This document shows, one piece after another, positions 17,379-27,272 of a DNA stretch of 64,000 nucleotides (the first letter of the stretch is position 1; each line of letters starts with the position of its first letter). The notes below the pieces were generated by a model. The model was not told the origin of the DNA. It did no database searches and saw nothing but the letters and a program-made list of their open reading frames with translations. Source of the stretch: Bacteroides reticulotermitis JCM 10512. Lineage in GTDB: Bacteria > Bacteroidota > Bacteroidia > Bacteroidales > Bacteroidaceae. The stretch covers positions 62,001 to 126,000 of the forward strand of contig NZ_BAIV01000006.1 of NCBI RefSeq assembly GCF_000517545.1. Reading direction: 5' to 3'. The position numbers and the translations under genes were made by a program.

Positions 17379-20126
17379 ATGAAAAAAACAATTTTGCAGT
17401 TAGTATCCGAGCGCATACTAATATTAGATGGCGCAATGGGTACTATGATTCAACAATATAACCTCAAAGAGGAGGATTTTCGCGGGGAACGCTTTGCGCA
17501 TATCCCCGGACAATTAAAAGGAAATAACGATTTACTTTGCTTGACTCGTCCGGATATTATTCAAGATATTCACCGCAAATACCTTGAAGCTGGCGCAGAC
17601 ATTATTGAAACGAATACATTCAGTTCGACAACAGTCTCAATGGCTGATTATCATGTCGAAGAATATGTACGTGAAATGAATCTAGTAGCAGCAAAATTAG
17701 CGCGTGACCTAGCGGACGAATATACTGCAAAGAATCCAGATAAACCTCGTTTTGTAGCAGGTGCCATCGGTCCGACAAATAAGACCTGCTCCATGAGTCC
17801 GGATGTGAATAACCCTGCATATCGTGCTCTCAGTTATGACGGACTGGCAGCAGCCTATCAGCAGCAGATGGAAGCTCTTCTGGAAGGAGGAGTTGATGCT
17901 ATTCTAATTGAAACAATATTTGATACACTAAATGCCAAAACAGCTATTTATGCAGCTGAACGGGCTATGCAAGTTACAGGAATAAATGTGCCCATAATGC
18001 TTTCGGTTACAGTGTCTGATATTGGGGGCCGCACATTATCGGGACAAACTCTAGAGGCATTTCTAGCTTCCGTACAACATGCTAACATATTTTCAATTGG
18101 CCTTAATTGTTCGTTTGGTGCACGTCAATTGAAGCCTTTCTTAGAACAATTGGCTTCACGGGCTCCCTATTACATCAGTGCTTATCCCAATGCCGGACTC
18201 CCGAACAGCTTGGGAAAATACGACCAAAGTCCAACCGATATGGCTCATGAAATAGAAGAGTATATCCATGAGGGGCTTGTTAACATCATCGGCGGTTGTT
18301 GTGGTACAACGGATGCGTATATAGCAGAGTATTCGGCTTTAATAGAAGGGGCTAAACCACATACACCTGCTCCAAAACCAAATTGTCTATGGCTTTCCGG
18401 CCTTGAATTGCTCGAAGTTAAACCGGAGATCAACTACGTGAATATAGGTGAACGATGCAACGTAGCCGGATCACGTAAATTCTTGCGACTTGTTAATGAA
18501 AAGAAGTATGAAGAAGCTCTTTCCATAGCACGTCAACAAGTTGAAGACGGAGCGCTGATTATTGACATCAACATGGATGACGGATTACTGGATGCCGAAA
18601 CAGAAATGACAACTTTCCTAAATATGGTAATGTCAGAACCGGAGATTTCACGAGTCCCAATCATGATCGACTCTTCAAAGTGGGATGTCATAGTTGCCGG
18701 ATTGAAATGCCTACAAGGTAAGTCCATTGTCAACTCCATTTCGCTAAAAGAGGGAGAAGAAATGTTTTTGGAACATGCACGGGCTGTTAAAAGCTATGGA
18801 GCTGCAGTCGTAGTTATGGCTTTCGATGAGAAAGGTCAAGCAGACACCGCCGCACGCAAAATAGAAGTCTGCGAACGGGCCTACCGCTTGCTTGTTGATA
18901 AACTAGACTTCAACCCCAACGATATTATCTTTGATCCGAATGTACTTGCAGTGGCAACGGGTATCGAAGAGCACAATAACTACGCTGTTGACTTTATTAA
19001 TGCAACCGGATGGATACGTAAAAACCTACCTGGAGCACATGTCAGTGGTGGAGTAAGCAATTTATCTTTCTCTTTTCGCGGTAACAACTATATCCGCGAA
19101 GCGATGCATGCCGTATTCTTATATTATGCCATCCAACAAGGAATGGACATGGGTATCGTAAATCCGGCCACTTCAGTATTATATAGTGATATTCCAGCCG
19201 ATGTTCTCGAGAAAATTGAAGATGTAGTTCTGAATCGTCGCCCAGATGCTTCCGAAAAGCTAATCGAATTAGCAGAATCATTAAAAGACGAATCATCAAC
19301 GTCTTCCGTAATAAAAGAGAAACAGGATGCATGGAGAAGCGAAGCCGTGCAAGAACGCTTAAAATACGCATTAATGAAAGGGATTGGCGACTTTCTGGAA
19401 GAAGACTTGGCAGAAGCCCTTCCACTCTACTCAAAAGCTGTAGATGTAATTGAAGGCCCATTGATGGATGGAATGAATCATGTCGGAGAACTTTTCGGAG
19501 CCGGTAAAATGTTCCTTCCCCAAGTAGTAAAGACCGCTCGCACAATGAAGAAAGCCGTTTCCATTCTTCAACCGATCATTGAGTCGGAGAAACAGGAAGG
19601 AAGTAGTTCGGCAGGAAGAATATTGTTGGCTACCGTTAAAGGAGACGTGCATGATATTGGCAAAAATATAGTAGGCGTTGTGATGGCGTGCAATGGATAC
19701 GAAATAATCGATCTGGGCGTGATGGTACCTGCAGAAACGATCATACAGCGTGCCGTTGAAGAAAAGGTAGATATGATTGGACTCAGTGGTCTAATCACTC
19801 CTTCTTTGGAGGAGATGTCACACGTTGCAAGTGAATTGGAGAAAGCCGGTTTAGACATCCCTCTCTTGATTGGAGGAGCAACAACGTCCAAAATGCACAC
19901 CGCATTAAAAATAGCGCCGGTATATCATGCTCCAGTTATACATTTAAAGGATGCCTCTCTAAATGCAGGGGTAGCCTCACGCCTATTAAATCCGGTACAG
20001 AAAGAAAAAATCATTAGCGAGCTAAATGAGGAATATCAGGAACTCAGAGATAAAAGCGGGCTAATGAAGCGAGAGACCGTTTCATTGGAAGAAGCTCAGA
20101 AAAACAAACTGAACTTGTTCGATTGA
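17379..20126 (+). CDS. metH: Cobalamin-dependent methionine synthase lacking the activation domain
   Basis: A 915-residue enzyme transferring a methyl group from methyltetrahydrofolate through cobalamin to homocysteine. Order of domains: homocysteine-binding (1-~330; zinc ligands in NCSFGA and GGCCGTT), pterin-binding (~345-620; [14 protein letters not shown]), cap helices (~650-745) and cobalamin-binding (~745-880; [11 protein letters not shown] supplies the His ligand). The protein ends just where the AdoMet-binding reactivation domain would begin in the ~1200-residue enteric enzyme. So a separate activation protein must be encoded elsewhere, as is known in several Bacteroidetes. No cobalamin riboswitch fits in the 48 nt before it. 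Confidence 0.95.
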   Translation: MKKTILQLVSERILILDGAMGTMIQQYNLKEEDFRGERFAHIPGQLKGNNDLLCLTRPDIIQDIHRKYLEAGADIIETNTFSSTTVSMADYHVEEYVREMNLVAAKLARDLADEYTAKNPDKPRFVAGAIGPTNKTCSMSPDVNNPAYRALSYDGLAAAYQQQMEALLEGGVDAILIETIFDTLNAKTAIYAAERAMQVTGINVPIMLSVTVSDIGGRTLSGQTLEAFLASVQHANIFSIGLNCSFGARQLKPFLEQLASRAPYYISAYPNAGLPNSLGKYDQSPTDMAHEIEEYIHEGLVNIIGGCCGTTDAYIAEYSALIEGAKPHTPAPKPNCLWLSGLELLEVKPEINYVNIGERCNVAGSRKFLRLVNEKKYEEALSIARQQVEDGALIIDINMDDGLLDAETEMTTFLNMVMSEPEISRVPIMIDSSKWDVIVAGLKCLQGKSIVNSISLKEGEEMFLEHARAVKSYGAAVVVMAFDEKGQADTAARKIEVCERAYRLLVDKLDFNPNDIIFDPNVLAVATGIEEHNNYAVDFINATGWIRKNLPGAHVSGGVSNLSFSFRGNNYIREAMHAVFLYYAIQQGMDMGIVNPATSVLYSDIPADVLEKIEDVVLNRRPDASEKLIELAESLKDESSTSSVIKEKQDAWRSEAVQERLKYALMKGIGDFLEEDLAEALPLYSKAVDVIEGPLMDGMNHVGELFGAGKMFLPQVVKTARTMKKAVSILQPIIESEKQEGSSSAGRILLATVKGDVHDIGKNIVGVVMACNGYEIIDLGVMVPAETIIQRAVEEKVDMIGLSGLITPSLEEMSHVASELEKAGLDIPLLIGGATTSKMHTALKIAPVYHAPVIHLKDASLNAGVASRLLNPVQKEKIISELNEEYQELRDKSGLMKRETVSLEEAQKNKLNLFD

Positions 20127-20190
20127 GTCGTTACTTAAATCTGAGTATGCAAACGAGTATTCTTAAAGCTCGACTTAATAATACATCATT

Positions 20191-20230
20191 AAAAGCCATT
20201 TTCATCTACCGATAGATGAAGGTGGCTTTT
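20191..20230 (+). terminator. Terminator after metH
   Basis: An 18-bp stem with two G-T pairs (AAAAGCCA...TCATCTA, 4-nt loop) ends in TTTTAACTTTTT, 65 nt after the metH stop. Confidence 0.8.
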
Positions 20231-20440
20231 AACTTTTTACAGGCTTACCGGTAAATTTATGTAGACTCTGCATTATTCTTCGTTAATCTACGCAGAAAGA
20301 CAGACATGTTCCTACAACTGAAAGCAACATGAAATCTGAGAAGTGAACTGTATCGATAAACTTATTGTCTGGTAAAGCACATAATTTGAGATAGTGTAAG
20401 AATGCAAACTAAGATATAGACAGATTTCACCATAAATAGC

Positions 20441-20609
20441 TGATATATAAATCCATATATTGCGATTACTTTTCTGATATTGGCTAATCAATACCTAGTA
20501 CCGATTTCCAAAGGCTGTATACTTTGCTAAAATCGCTCTATCGAAAGTAGTAAAATCAACTAGCAAAATGCCTATATCGGATCCCGACGATGAAATTAGG
20601 AATACAAAG
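20441..20609. repeat. Degenerate partial copy C of the 529-bp repeat
   Basis: The segment around 20455-20570 (ATATATTGCG..., TAGTACCGATTTCC, AGTAGTAAAATCAACTAG) aligns with the left arm of copy A (~1915-2030). The next bases (GATGAAATTAGGAATACA, 20590-20607) align with the flank just outside copy B (complement of 40592-40612). The dyad array and inverted ends are missing, as if an internal part was deleted. The rest of the gap (20231-20440 and 20610-20700) shows nothing recognisable. Confidence 0.55.
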
Positions 20610-20700
20610 ATGAGCCCTTTTTATCTATTCTTCAAGCTAGTTACAGAGATAGTATTTCCATGCCAGAGATCTATTGTACTTTCATTTAGCAAACAAAAGT

Positions 20701-20730
20701 TTTGCTATTCCGATAAAATATTTACATTTG
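20701..20730 (+). promoter_or_regulatory. Promoter of the symporter unit
   Basis: TTTG (20701-20704), 18-nt spacer and TACATTTG (20723-20730) match the Bacteroides promoter, 30 nt before the small accessory gene. Confidence 0.6.
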
Positions 20731-20760
20731 TAGTTTTATTAACCAAAATACAAAACACAA

Positions 20761-20886
20761 ATGTTTGGAATCGACGACCCTTTTATCATTTTGCCATATC
20801 TTCTATCAGTGATATGTGTAGTATTCTCCGCTTGGTATGGAATTAAGTATTGGAATAAGGACGATCAAAAAGATGAAACAAAATGA
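20761..20886 (+). CDS. Symporter small accessory protein
   Basis: A 41-residue ORF, MFGIDDPFIILPYLLSVICV and onwards, with one membrane helix (residues ~8-29) and a charged C-terminus (WNKDDQKDETK). It matches the pattern of the tiny proteins often found directly before sodium:solute symporters (GIDDP..., then a helix, then a YG.KYWNK-like end). It overlaps the symporter start by 4 nt (ATGA), so both are made together. Probably a small subunit or stabiliser of the transporter; the mechanism is not known to me. Confidence 0.75.
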   Translation: MFGIDDPFIILPYLLSVICVVFSAWYGIKYWNKDDQKDETK

Positions 20887-22430
20887 GTACATTTACACTC
20901 GGACTGATAGTCATAGCTTATCTGCTTTCTTTAGCTTACCTTGGTTTTCTAGGATATAAAAAGACAACTTCCACCAGCGATTATCTGGTAGGAGGACGTC
21001 AGATGAACCCCATCGTAATGGCCCTTTCGTATGGTGCCACTTTCATCTCCGCTTCCGCCATTGTGGGATTTGGAGGAGTAGCCGCCGCATTCGGTATGGG
21101 TATTCAATGGCTCTGCTACCTAAATATGTTTGTCGGAGTAATAATCGCATTTCTTTTCTTCGGACTGCGCACCCGTCGCATGGGAGCTAAATTAAATGTA
21201 AGTACCTTCCCTCAACTACTCGGAAGGCATTACCGATCGCGAAACATACAAGTGTTTATTGCGGTCGTTATTTTTCTCGGTATGCCACTCTATGCTGCCG
21301 TCGTAATGAAAGGAGGAGCTGTCTTTATTGAACAGATATTCCAAGTCGATTTCAATATTTCATTGTTAATCTTTACCTTGGTAATAGCTGCATATGTTAT
21401 AGCCGGAGGTATGAAAGGAGTCATGTACACCGATGCCTTACAAGCTATCATCATGTTCTGCTGCATGCTATTTCTTCTTTTTTCCTTATACAATGTTCTC
21501 GAAATGAATTTCACGGAAGCCAACCGTGCACTGAAAGACATTGCACCACTGGTACCGGAACACTATAAAGCATTGGGACATCAAGGATGGACTACCATGC
21601 CGATAGCAGGATCTCCTCAATGGTATTCATTGGTTACCTCACTTATTCTAGGGGTTGGGATCGGCTGCCTGGCGCAACCTCAACTGATTGTTCGTTTCAT
21701 GACGGTGGAAAGTAGCAAGCAACTAAATCGTGGAATATTTATCGGTTGCTTATTTCTCATCGTAACCGTGGGCGTTATTTATCATGCAGGCGCATTAAGC
21801 AATTTGTTTTTCCTGAAAACTGAAGGAGCTATCGCCACAGAAGTCGTGAAAGACATCGATAAAATTATTCCGTATTTTATAGACAAAGCAATGCCTGACT
21901 GGTTTACGGCACTATTCATGCTCTGTATTCTTTCCGCCAGCATGTCTACACTGAGTGCCCAGTTTCACACGATGGGTGCTTCCGCAGGTTCGGATATCTA
22001 CGGTACGTATAGACCTCGCTCCAAAAGGAAGCTGACCAACGTCATCCGCCTCGGTGTATTGATTTCAATCCTAATCAGCTATATCGTATGCTATATGCTA
22101 CCCAATGATATTATTGCCCGGGGGACAGCCATCTTTATGGGAATTTGTGCGGCTGCCTTTCTGCCGGCTTATTTTTGTGCTCTATATTGGAAGAGGGCTA
22201 CCAAGCAGGGAGTTATGGCCAGCTTATGGACAGGTTCCATCGCCAGCATATTTGCATTAATCTTTCTACACGAAAAGGAATCAGCAGCATTGGGTATATG
22301 CAAAGCTTTGTTCGGACGCGATGTACTTATAGCGACCTATCCGTTTCCGGTAATTGATCCGATTTTATTTGCTCTCCCTTTATCCATATTAGTCATTGTT
22401 TCGGTTAGCTTAGTTACCGCCAAGCGATAA
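20883..22430 (+). CDS. Sodium:solute symporter family transporter
   Basis: A 515-residue inner-membrane protein with about 13 hydrophobic helices, the N-terminal SSS motif TTSTSDYLVGGRQMNP and SYGATFISASAIVGFGG, and the sodium-site region SASMSTLSAQFHTMGASAGSDIYG. Members carry acetate, proline, pantothenate or other small acids with sodium. The features and its small partner recall the acetate/monocarboxylate group, but the substrate is not certain. It is translationally coupled to the small accessory protein and ends at a shared terminator. Confidence 0.85.
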   Translation: MSTFTLGLIVIAYLLSLAYLGFLGYKKTTSTSDYLVGGRQMNPIVMALSYGATFISASAIVGFGGVAAAFGMGIQWLCYLNMFVGVIIAFLFFGLRTRRMGAKLNVSTFPQLLGRHYRSRNIQVFIAVVIFLGMPLYAAVVMKGGAVFIEQIFQVDFNISLLIFTLVIAAYVIAGGMKGVMYTDALQAIIMFCCMLFLLFSLYNVLEMNFTEANRALKDIAPLVPEHYKALGHQGWTTMPIAGSPQWYSLVTSLILGVGIGCLAQPQLIVRFMTVESSKQLNRGIFIGCLFLIVTVGVIYHAGALSNLFFLKTEGAIATEVVKDIDKIIPYFIDKAMPDWFTALFMLCILSASMSTLSAQFHTMGASAGSDIYGTYRPRSKRKLTNVIRLGVLISILISYIVCYMLPNDIIARGTAIFMGICAAAFLPAYFCALYWKRATKQGVMASLWTGSIASIFALIFLHEKESAALGICKALFGRDVLIATYPFPVIDPILFALPLSILVIVSVSLVTAKR

Positions 22431-22452
22431 GCGTTCCAAAGCTATAAAATAA

Positions 22453-22490
22453 AACTGCTCCGATACCTAGTTTCAAATATCGGAGCAGTT
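22453..22490. terminator. Bidirectional terminator between symporter and transglycosylase genes
   Basis: A 13-bp perfect stem (AACTGCTCCGATA and its complement) with a 12-nt loop, A-rich and T-rich on the two sides, between converging genes. Confidence 0.8.
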
Positions 22491-22509
22491 TAGTATAACA
22501 CAGAAAATA

Positions 22510-23903
22510 TCAAGTTTTGATCTTCTTTTTATAGTTTTCATACCGAGAAGTGACATCTCGTACAAAATTGAACGTTTCTATCCCACGATAATAACCATTT
22601 TTACAAACCGGATCGGTGAAATACTCCTCATTACTTTTGAGTAGAATGAACGTTTCAACATTTTCTTTCCAAACATATTTGTCCTTGCCATATTTCTCAG
22701 CCAATGCCATTGCATCATAAATATGCCCCAGACCTGCATTATACGAAGCTAAGATAAAATTAATGCGCTCGTGTTTATTAGCAATCATATTAAAACTCCG
22801 ATCGGTTGCCATTATGTACTTAATTGCCGCCTTGACACTTTCTCTCGGGTTCTGTTCCTTTCCCTGAGGTACCCCCATTGCACGTGCTGTAGCAGGCATT
22901 AATTGCATAAGTCCTTTCGCTCCTGCCCAAGAAACAGCAGTTGTATCAAAGTTAGACTCCGTATACGCTAAAGAAGCCAACATACGCCAATCCCATCCTA
23001 TTTCCTTAGCATATTCTTTAAACAAATGATCGAAGTGAGATATTTTCCCTTCCTTTAAAGACAGAATGGGTGAATGAGGCATCATCTTGCTACTTTCGAA
23101 ATAACGTTTCATACTAGCCGTATAGGCCGGAGAAGTTACATTCTCTTTATGCCACTTATTGGCAAAAGCCGCCAACTCAGGACAGTCTTTTCTCACCGCC
23201 CAAGACGAACGTTGGTCAAAACTGATAGAAAGATCAATATTCAGATTCGGATAATACGTTTTATTCAGTTTGGCTAAATCATTATCGGCCACCGTATAAG
23301 GGATCTTCCCCAGAGCGACCTGAGTAATCAAATCTTCTGTGGTAATGCTATCATTCGTCACTTCATGAATTTGAATACCCCCACCCAGCTCATTGTTTAG
23401 ATTAACCAAACGATCATAATATCTGCCGGGCTTCACATAAACTTCCTGGCCGATCAATTCGGTGACGTCTTTCAACATTTTCCCTTTTCCGCCTCCTTGC
23501 TGTACAATCACTTGATGCGTAATGATTTTCTCCCCACAATAAAGCAGGCTATCTTTCCATTCTTTGGTTATAGCAAGTTGTAAGCGATGATATCGCCTTC
23601 GCCGGACAATAATTTATGAATCAGTTCATCTACATTTCGTGCCACTTCGACACGTAGCGTTACTCCCAGGCTTTTGGCAAACTGTCCACTGAGCTCGTAT
23701 TGAAAGCCCATCTCTTGCCCGCGGTAGTTAAAGTAAGAAGTAGAGCTGTAAAGAGTCAGCACGACCAACTCTCCGCTATCTTTTATTTGTGCCAGATCGC
23801 GTATATTTTCTTTTTCCCTGCTATGTTTTTTATTTCTGCAGCCGGACATACAACAAAGAAAAACAAAGAAAAACAAAACAATACTTATCGCCCTGGAACT
23901 CAT
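22510..23903 (-). CDS. MltF-like membrane-bound lytic transglycosylase, frameshifted
   Basis: Two adjacent frames join into one lipoprotein of ~464 residues. The N-terminus has a signal and lipobox (CCMSGC). A periplasmic solute-binding-like domain follows (RDLAQIKDSGELVVLTLYSST...), and the C-terminus is a lysozyme-like SLT domain with the catalytic Glu in YTESNFDTTAVSWAGAKGLMQLMPATA. This is the MltF order: a sensor-like domain plus murein cleavage producing anhydro-muropeptides. The break at 23571-23576 is loss of one base (TTGGCTA read as TTGCTA on the coding strand), after which the frame runs AITKEWKDSLLYCGEK. It follows udk by 13 nt. Confidence 0.8.
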
Positions 23904-23916
23904 TGGCTTGATCTCC

Positions 23917-24528
23917 TTACTCTTTTAGATGTTTTTGAATATACATAGTCAATATATCGATAGCTACTTTATTACTTCCTCCTTCGGGGATAATCAGATC
24001 GGCATAGCGCTTGCAAGGTTCGATGAATTGCAAATGCATCGGTTTCAACACACGGGTGTAGCGTTCCATAACGGCTTCCGCAGTACGGCCACGTTCTATA
24101 ACATCACGCTGGATCACACGGATGAGTCGCTCATCGGGATCGGCATCTACAAATATCTTCAAGTCCATCATGCCGCGTAACTTCTTATCGCATAGTGCCA
24201 AGATACCCTCAATGATAACCACTTTACGCGGTTCGATATGAATGGTTTCGGGCTGACGCGTACAAGTAAGATACGAATAAGTCGGCTGTTCTATACTATT
24301 TCCTTCTTTCAACGAGGTAACATGTTTTGAAAGCAAACTCCACTCAAAAGCATCCGGATGATCAAAGTTTATATTCTGACGTTCTTCTACAGGAACATGA
24401 CTACTATCTTTATAGTAAGAGTCCTGAGGTAACAACACGACCTCTCCTGCGGGAAGGCTTTCGACAATTTTCCGTACGACGGTGGTTTTTCCTGAGCCTG
24501 TCCCGCCTGCTATTCCTATAATTAACAT
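23917..24528 (-). CDS. udk: Uridine kinase
   Basis: A 203-residue P-loop kinase (GIAGGTGSGKTTVV at ~5-18) with LPQDSYYKD, the substrate segment FDHPDAFEWSLL and IIEGILAL. It phosphorylates uridine and cytidine in pyrimidine salvage in the cytoplasm. Full length. It is first of a two-gene unit with the MltF-like gene; the link between the two is probably only co-transcription. Confidence 0.95.
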   Translation of the reverse strand: MLIIGIAGGTGSGKTTVVRKIVESLPAGEVVLLPQDSYYKDSSHVPVEERQNINFDHPDAFEWSLLSKHVTSLKEGNSIEQPTYSYLTCTRQPETIHIEPRKVVIIEGILALCDKKLRGMMDLKIFVDADPDERLIRVIQRDVIERGRTAEAVMERYTRVLKPMHLQFIEPCKRYADLIIPEGGSNKVAIDILTMYIQKHLKE

Positions 24529-24559
24529 CTCTTTAAGTGTATATTTAAACTAAATAGAG

Positions 24560-24567
24560 TAATTTTG
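24560..24567 (+). promoter_or_regulatory. Promoter -7 box of the Dabb-dsbD unit
   Basis: TAATTTTG matches TAnnTTTG, 62 nt before the Dabb gene. Confidence 0.4.
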
Positions 24568-24629
24568 CAAGATCAATATGTAATATTGACCAGACAAATA
24601 TAGAAACATTTAATTAAAATAGCAACGTA

Positions 24630-24929
24630 ATGGTAAAACACATTGTATTATTTAAGTTAAAAGACGATGTCCCTACAGCAGAGAAACTCGCCATCATGAA
24701 CAATTTCAAAGAGGCGATCGAGGCACTACCCGCTAAAATATCTGTCATCCGCAACATTGAGGTCGGTTTGAACATGAATCCGGGTGAAACATGGAACATA
24801 GCTCTCTACAGTGAGTTTGACTCTTTAGAAGATATGAAGGCTTATGCTACACACCCCGACCACGTTGCTGCCGGAAAGATTTTGGCCGATGCCAAGGAAA
24901 ACCGTGCATGCGTAGATTATAATTTCTAA
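24630..24929 (+). CDS. Dabb-domain (stress-responsive alpha-beta barrel) protein
   Basis: A 99-residue protein with the Dabb fold signature: N-terminal VKHIVLFKLKDD, a central amphipathic helix, and C-terminal YATHPDHVAAGKIL before the last strand. Such proteins form dimeric barrels in the cytoplasm; the function in bacteria is unclear and no catalytic role can be assigned. It lies 13 nt before dsbD and is likely co-transcribed. Confidence 0.85.
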   Translation: MVKHIVLFKLKDDVPTAEKLAIMNNFKEAIEALPAKISVIRNIEVGLNMNPGETWNIALYSEFDSLEDMKAYATHPDHVAAGKILADAKENRACVDYNF

Positions 24930-24942
24930 CCCCTATAAAATA

Positions 24943-26985
24943 ATGAAAAAACTATTCTCTCTCCTGCTCTTGTGTCTTGCATTCGGGACAATACAAGCGC
25001 AGATCAAAGAACCAGTCAAGTTCAAAACCGAGTTAAAAACGCTTTCTGACACAGAGGTCGAAGTTCTTTTCACAGCTACTATTGACCAAGGATGGCATGT
25101 TTATTCTACCGATTTAGGTGAGGGAGGTCCAATTTCCGCTACATTTAATGTCGATAAAAAAGCAGGCGTCGAACTAGTTGGAAAACTTAAGCCTGTTGGA
25201 AAAGAGATTGCAACTTACGACAAACTCTTCGAAATGAAAGTGCGCTATTTTGAACATAGTGCAAAGTTCTCGCAGAAGTTGAAATTAACAGGTGGCAAGT
25301 ATTCCATTGAAGGTTATTTGGAATTTGGAGCCTGTGATGACGAAAGTTGCTTACCTCCGACTGAAGTACCTTTTAAGTATTCAGGCGAAGCCAAAGCAAG
25401 TGCACCGGCTGCTGTAAAAACAGCGGAAGTAAAAACTGAAGATAGCAAAGCAGCCGAACCGGCTGCTACTGCTACTTCGGAAGACACCGCACAGGTAGCA
25501 ACAACCGCTGCAGACTCTGCCGCAACTACTGCTCCTACCGTATCTTCGACAGATCTTTGGAAACCGGTTATTACCGAATTGCAGAACTTGGGTGAAGAAA
25601 ACACACCGGGCGATATGTCTTGGATATACATATTCGCTACCGGATTTTTAGGAGGTTTGATTGCTTTATTCACACCATGCGTGTGGCCTATTATACCCAT
25701 GACAGTTAGTTTTTTCCTGAAACGGAGTAAAGATAAGAAGAAAGGTATTCGTGATGCTTGTACATATGGGGCATCGATCGTTGTAATTTACGTTGCTTTA
25801 GGACTGGCTATTACCCTAATCTTTGGTGCCAGTGCTCTGAACGCTCTATCGACTAATGCCATTTTCAATATCTTCTTCTTCCTGATGTTGGTTGTATTTG
25901 CCGCTTCCTTCTTTGGAGCGTTCGAAATAACCCTGCCTTCTAAATGGAGCAATGCAGTAGACAGCAAAGCTGAATCAACCAGTGGGCTATTAAGTATCTT
26001 CTTGATGGCTTTCACGCTGTCGTTGGTTTCTTTTTCTTGTACAGGTCCGATCATAGGCTTCTTGCTGGTACAAGTATCTACTACCGGTAGTGTGGTAGCT
26101 CCGGCAATTGGTATGCTTGGCTTTGCCATTGCGCTTGCATTGCCGTTTACACTGTTCGCCCTTTTCCCATCTTGGCTGAAATCAATGCCTAAATCGGGAG
26201 GATGGATGAATATAATTAAGGTTACGCTAGGTTTCCTTGAGTTAGCTTTCGCTTTAAAATTCTTATCGGTTGCCGATTTGGCTTACGGATGGGGAATCCT
26301 CGACCGTGAAACATTCCTTGCTTTATGGATTGTAATCTTCGGCCTGCTCGGAATCTACCTACTTGGCAAGATCAAATTCCCACACGATGACGATAGCAAT
26401 AAGGTCGGAGTTACCCGTTTCTTCCTTGCACTCATATCGTTAGCTTTTGCTGTGTATATGGTACCGGGATTATGGGGCGCACCTCTGAAAGCAGTAAGCG
26501 CTTTCGCTCCTCCGATGCAGACTCAAGACTTCAACTTATACGAGAACGAAGTACGTGCTAAGTTTGACGATTATGATATGGGAATGGAATATGCCCGCAT
26601 CCAAGGCAAACCAGCTATGATCGACTTTACCGGTTACGGCTGTGTAAACTGTCGTAAAATGGAAGCGGCCGTATGGACCGATACCAAAGTGAGTGACATC
26701 ATCAACAATGACTATGTACTTATCACACTGTATGTAGACGACAAGACTCCGTTACCTGAGCATATCAAGATACAGGAAAACGGTACAGAACGTACTTTGC
26801 GCACCATCGGTGATAAATGGAGTTATCTGCAACGTTCTAAGTTCGGTGCAAATGCCCAGCCTTTCTATGTATTGCTCGACAATGCCGCACAACCGCTAAA
26901 CAAATCCTATGCGTATGATGAAGATATTCCTAAATATATCGAATTCCTACAAACCGGATTAAACAACTTCCAAAAGGCAAAGTAA
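24943..26985 (+). CDS. dsbD: DsbD-like thiol:disulfide interchange protein
   Basis: A 680-residue protein that moves electrons from cytoplasmic thioredoxin across the inner membrane to periplasmic thiol proteins. It has a signal peptide (~1-19), an N-terminal DsbD-alpha-like domain (~20-145, with CDDESC), an Ala/Thr-rich linker (~150-205), eight or so membrane helices with the redox cysteines in TPCVWPIIPM and SCTGPIIG, and a C-terminal thioredoxin domain with CVNC. Full length. The exported thioredoxins at 1125 and 38703 are plausible clients. Confidence 0.93.
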   Translation: MKKLFSLLLLCLAFGTIQAQIKEPVKFKTELKTLSDTEVEVLFTATIDQGWHVYSTDLGEGGPISATFNVDKKAGVELVGKLKPVGKEIATYDKLFEMKVRYFEHSAKFSQKLKLTGGKYSIEGYLEFGACDDESCLPPTEVPFKYSGEAKASAPAAVKTAEVKTEDSKAAEPAATATSEDTAQVATTAADSAATTAPTVSSTDLWKPVITELQNLGEENTPGDMSWIYIFATGFLGGLIALFTPCVWPIIPMTVSFFLKRSKDKKKGIRDACTYGASIVVIYVALGLAITLIFGASALNALSTNAIFNIFFFLMLVVFAASFFGAFEITLPSKWSNAVDSKAESTSGLLSIFLMAFTLSLVSFSCTGPIIGFLLVQVSTTGSVVAPAIGMLGFAIALALPFTLFALFPSWLKSMPKSGGWMNIIKVTLGFLELAFALKFLSVADLAYGWGILDRETFLALWIVIFGLLGIYLLGKIKFPHDDDSNKVGVTRFFLALISLAFAVYMVPGLWGAPLKAVSAFAPPMQTQDFNLYENEVRAKFDDYDMGMEYARIQGKPAMIDFTGYGCVNCRKMEAAVWTDTKVSDIINNDYVLITLYVDDKTPLPEHIKIQENGTERTLRTIGDKWSYLQRSKFGANAQPFYVLLDNAAQPLNKSYAYDEDIPKYIEFLQTGLNNFQKAK

Positions 26986-27006
26986 CTTTTGTGATATAAA
27001 TTCCCC

Positions 27007-27043
27007 AACGGCCTCATTCTGATACAGAACTGAGGCCGTTTTT
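27007..27043 (+). terminator. Terminator after dsbD
   Basis: A 10-bp GC-rich stem (AACGGCCTCA and its complement, 14-nt loop) followed by TTTTT, 21 nt after the stop codon. Confidence 0.85.
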
Positions 27044-27180
27044 GCATTGTAAAAGCCAACTACTATTTCAAAAAGTTTGCTTGCAACCTTCCATCTTTGA
27101 TAAATGTAATCTCTACTTTGCAAACCGCATCAAACGAATGATCTATTTGTCTCTTTTCATAAAAAAGTAATAAAAGGCAG

Positions 27181-27211
27181 TTTGCATAAACCAATAAAAG
27201 AAGTAACTTTG
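27181..27211 (+). promoter_or_regulatory. Promoter of the NifU-like/GGGtGRT operon
   Basis: TTTG (27181-27184), a 19-nt spacer and TAACTTTG (27204-27211) are a full match to the Bacteroides promoter, 61 nt before the first gene. Confidence 0.7.
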
Positions 27212-27272
27212 TATGCGATTTTGAGAATCGTGACTACGTATTTTAATTATATTACTTAAAAAAGAGCTAATT

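Noticed and set aside
20568..20846. 92-codon open frame before the symporter
   Set aside because: It runs through repeat remnant C and the promoter and overlaps the better supported small accessory gene in another frame.
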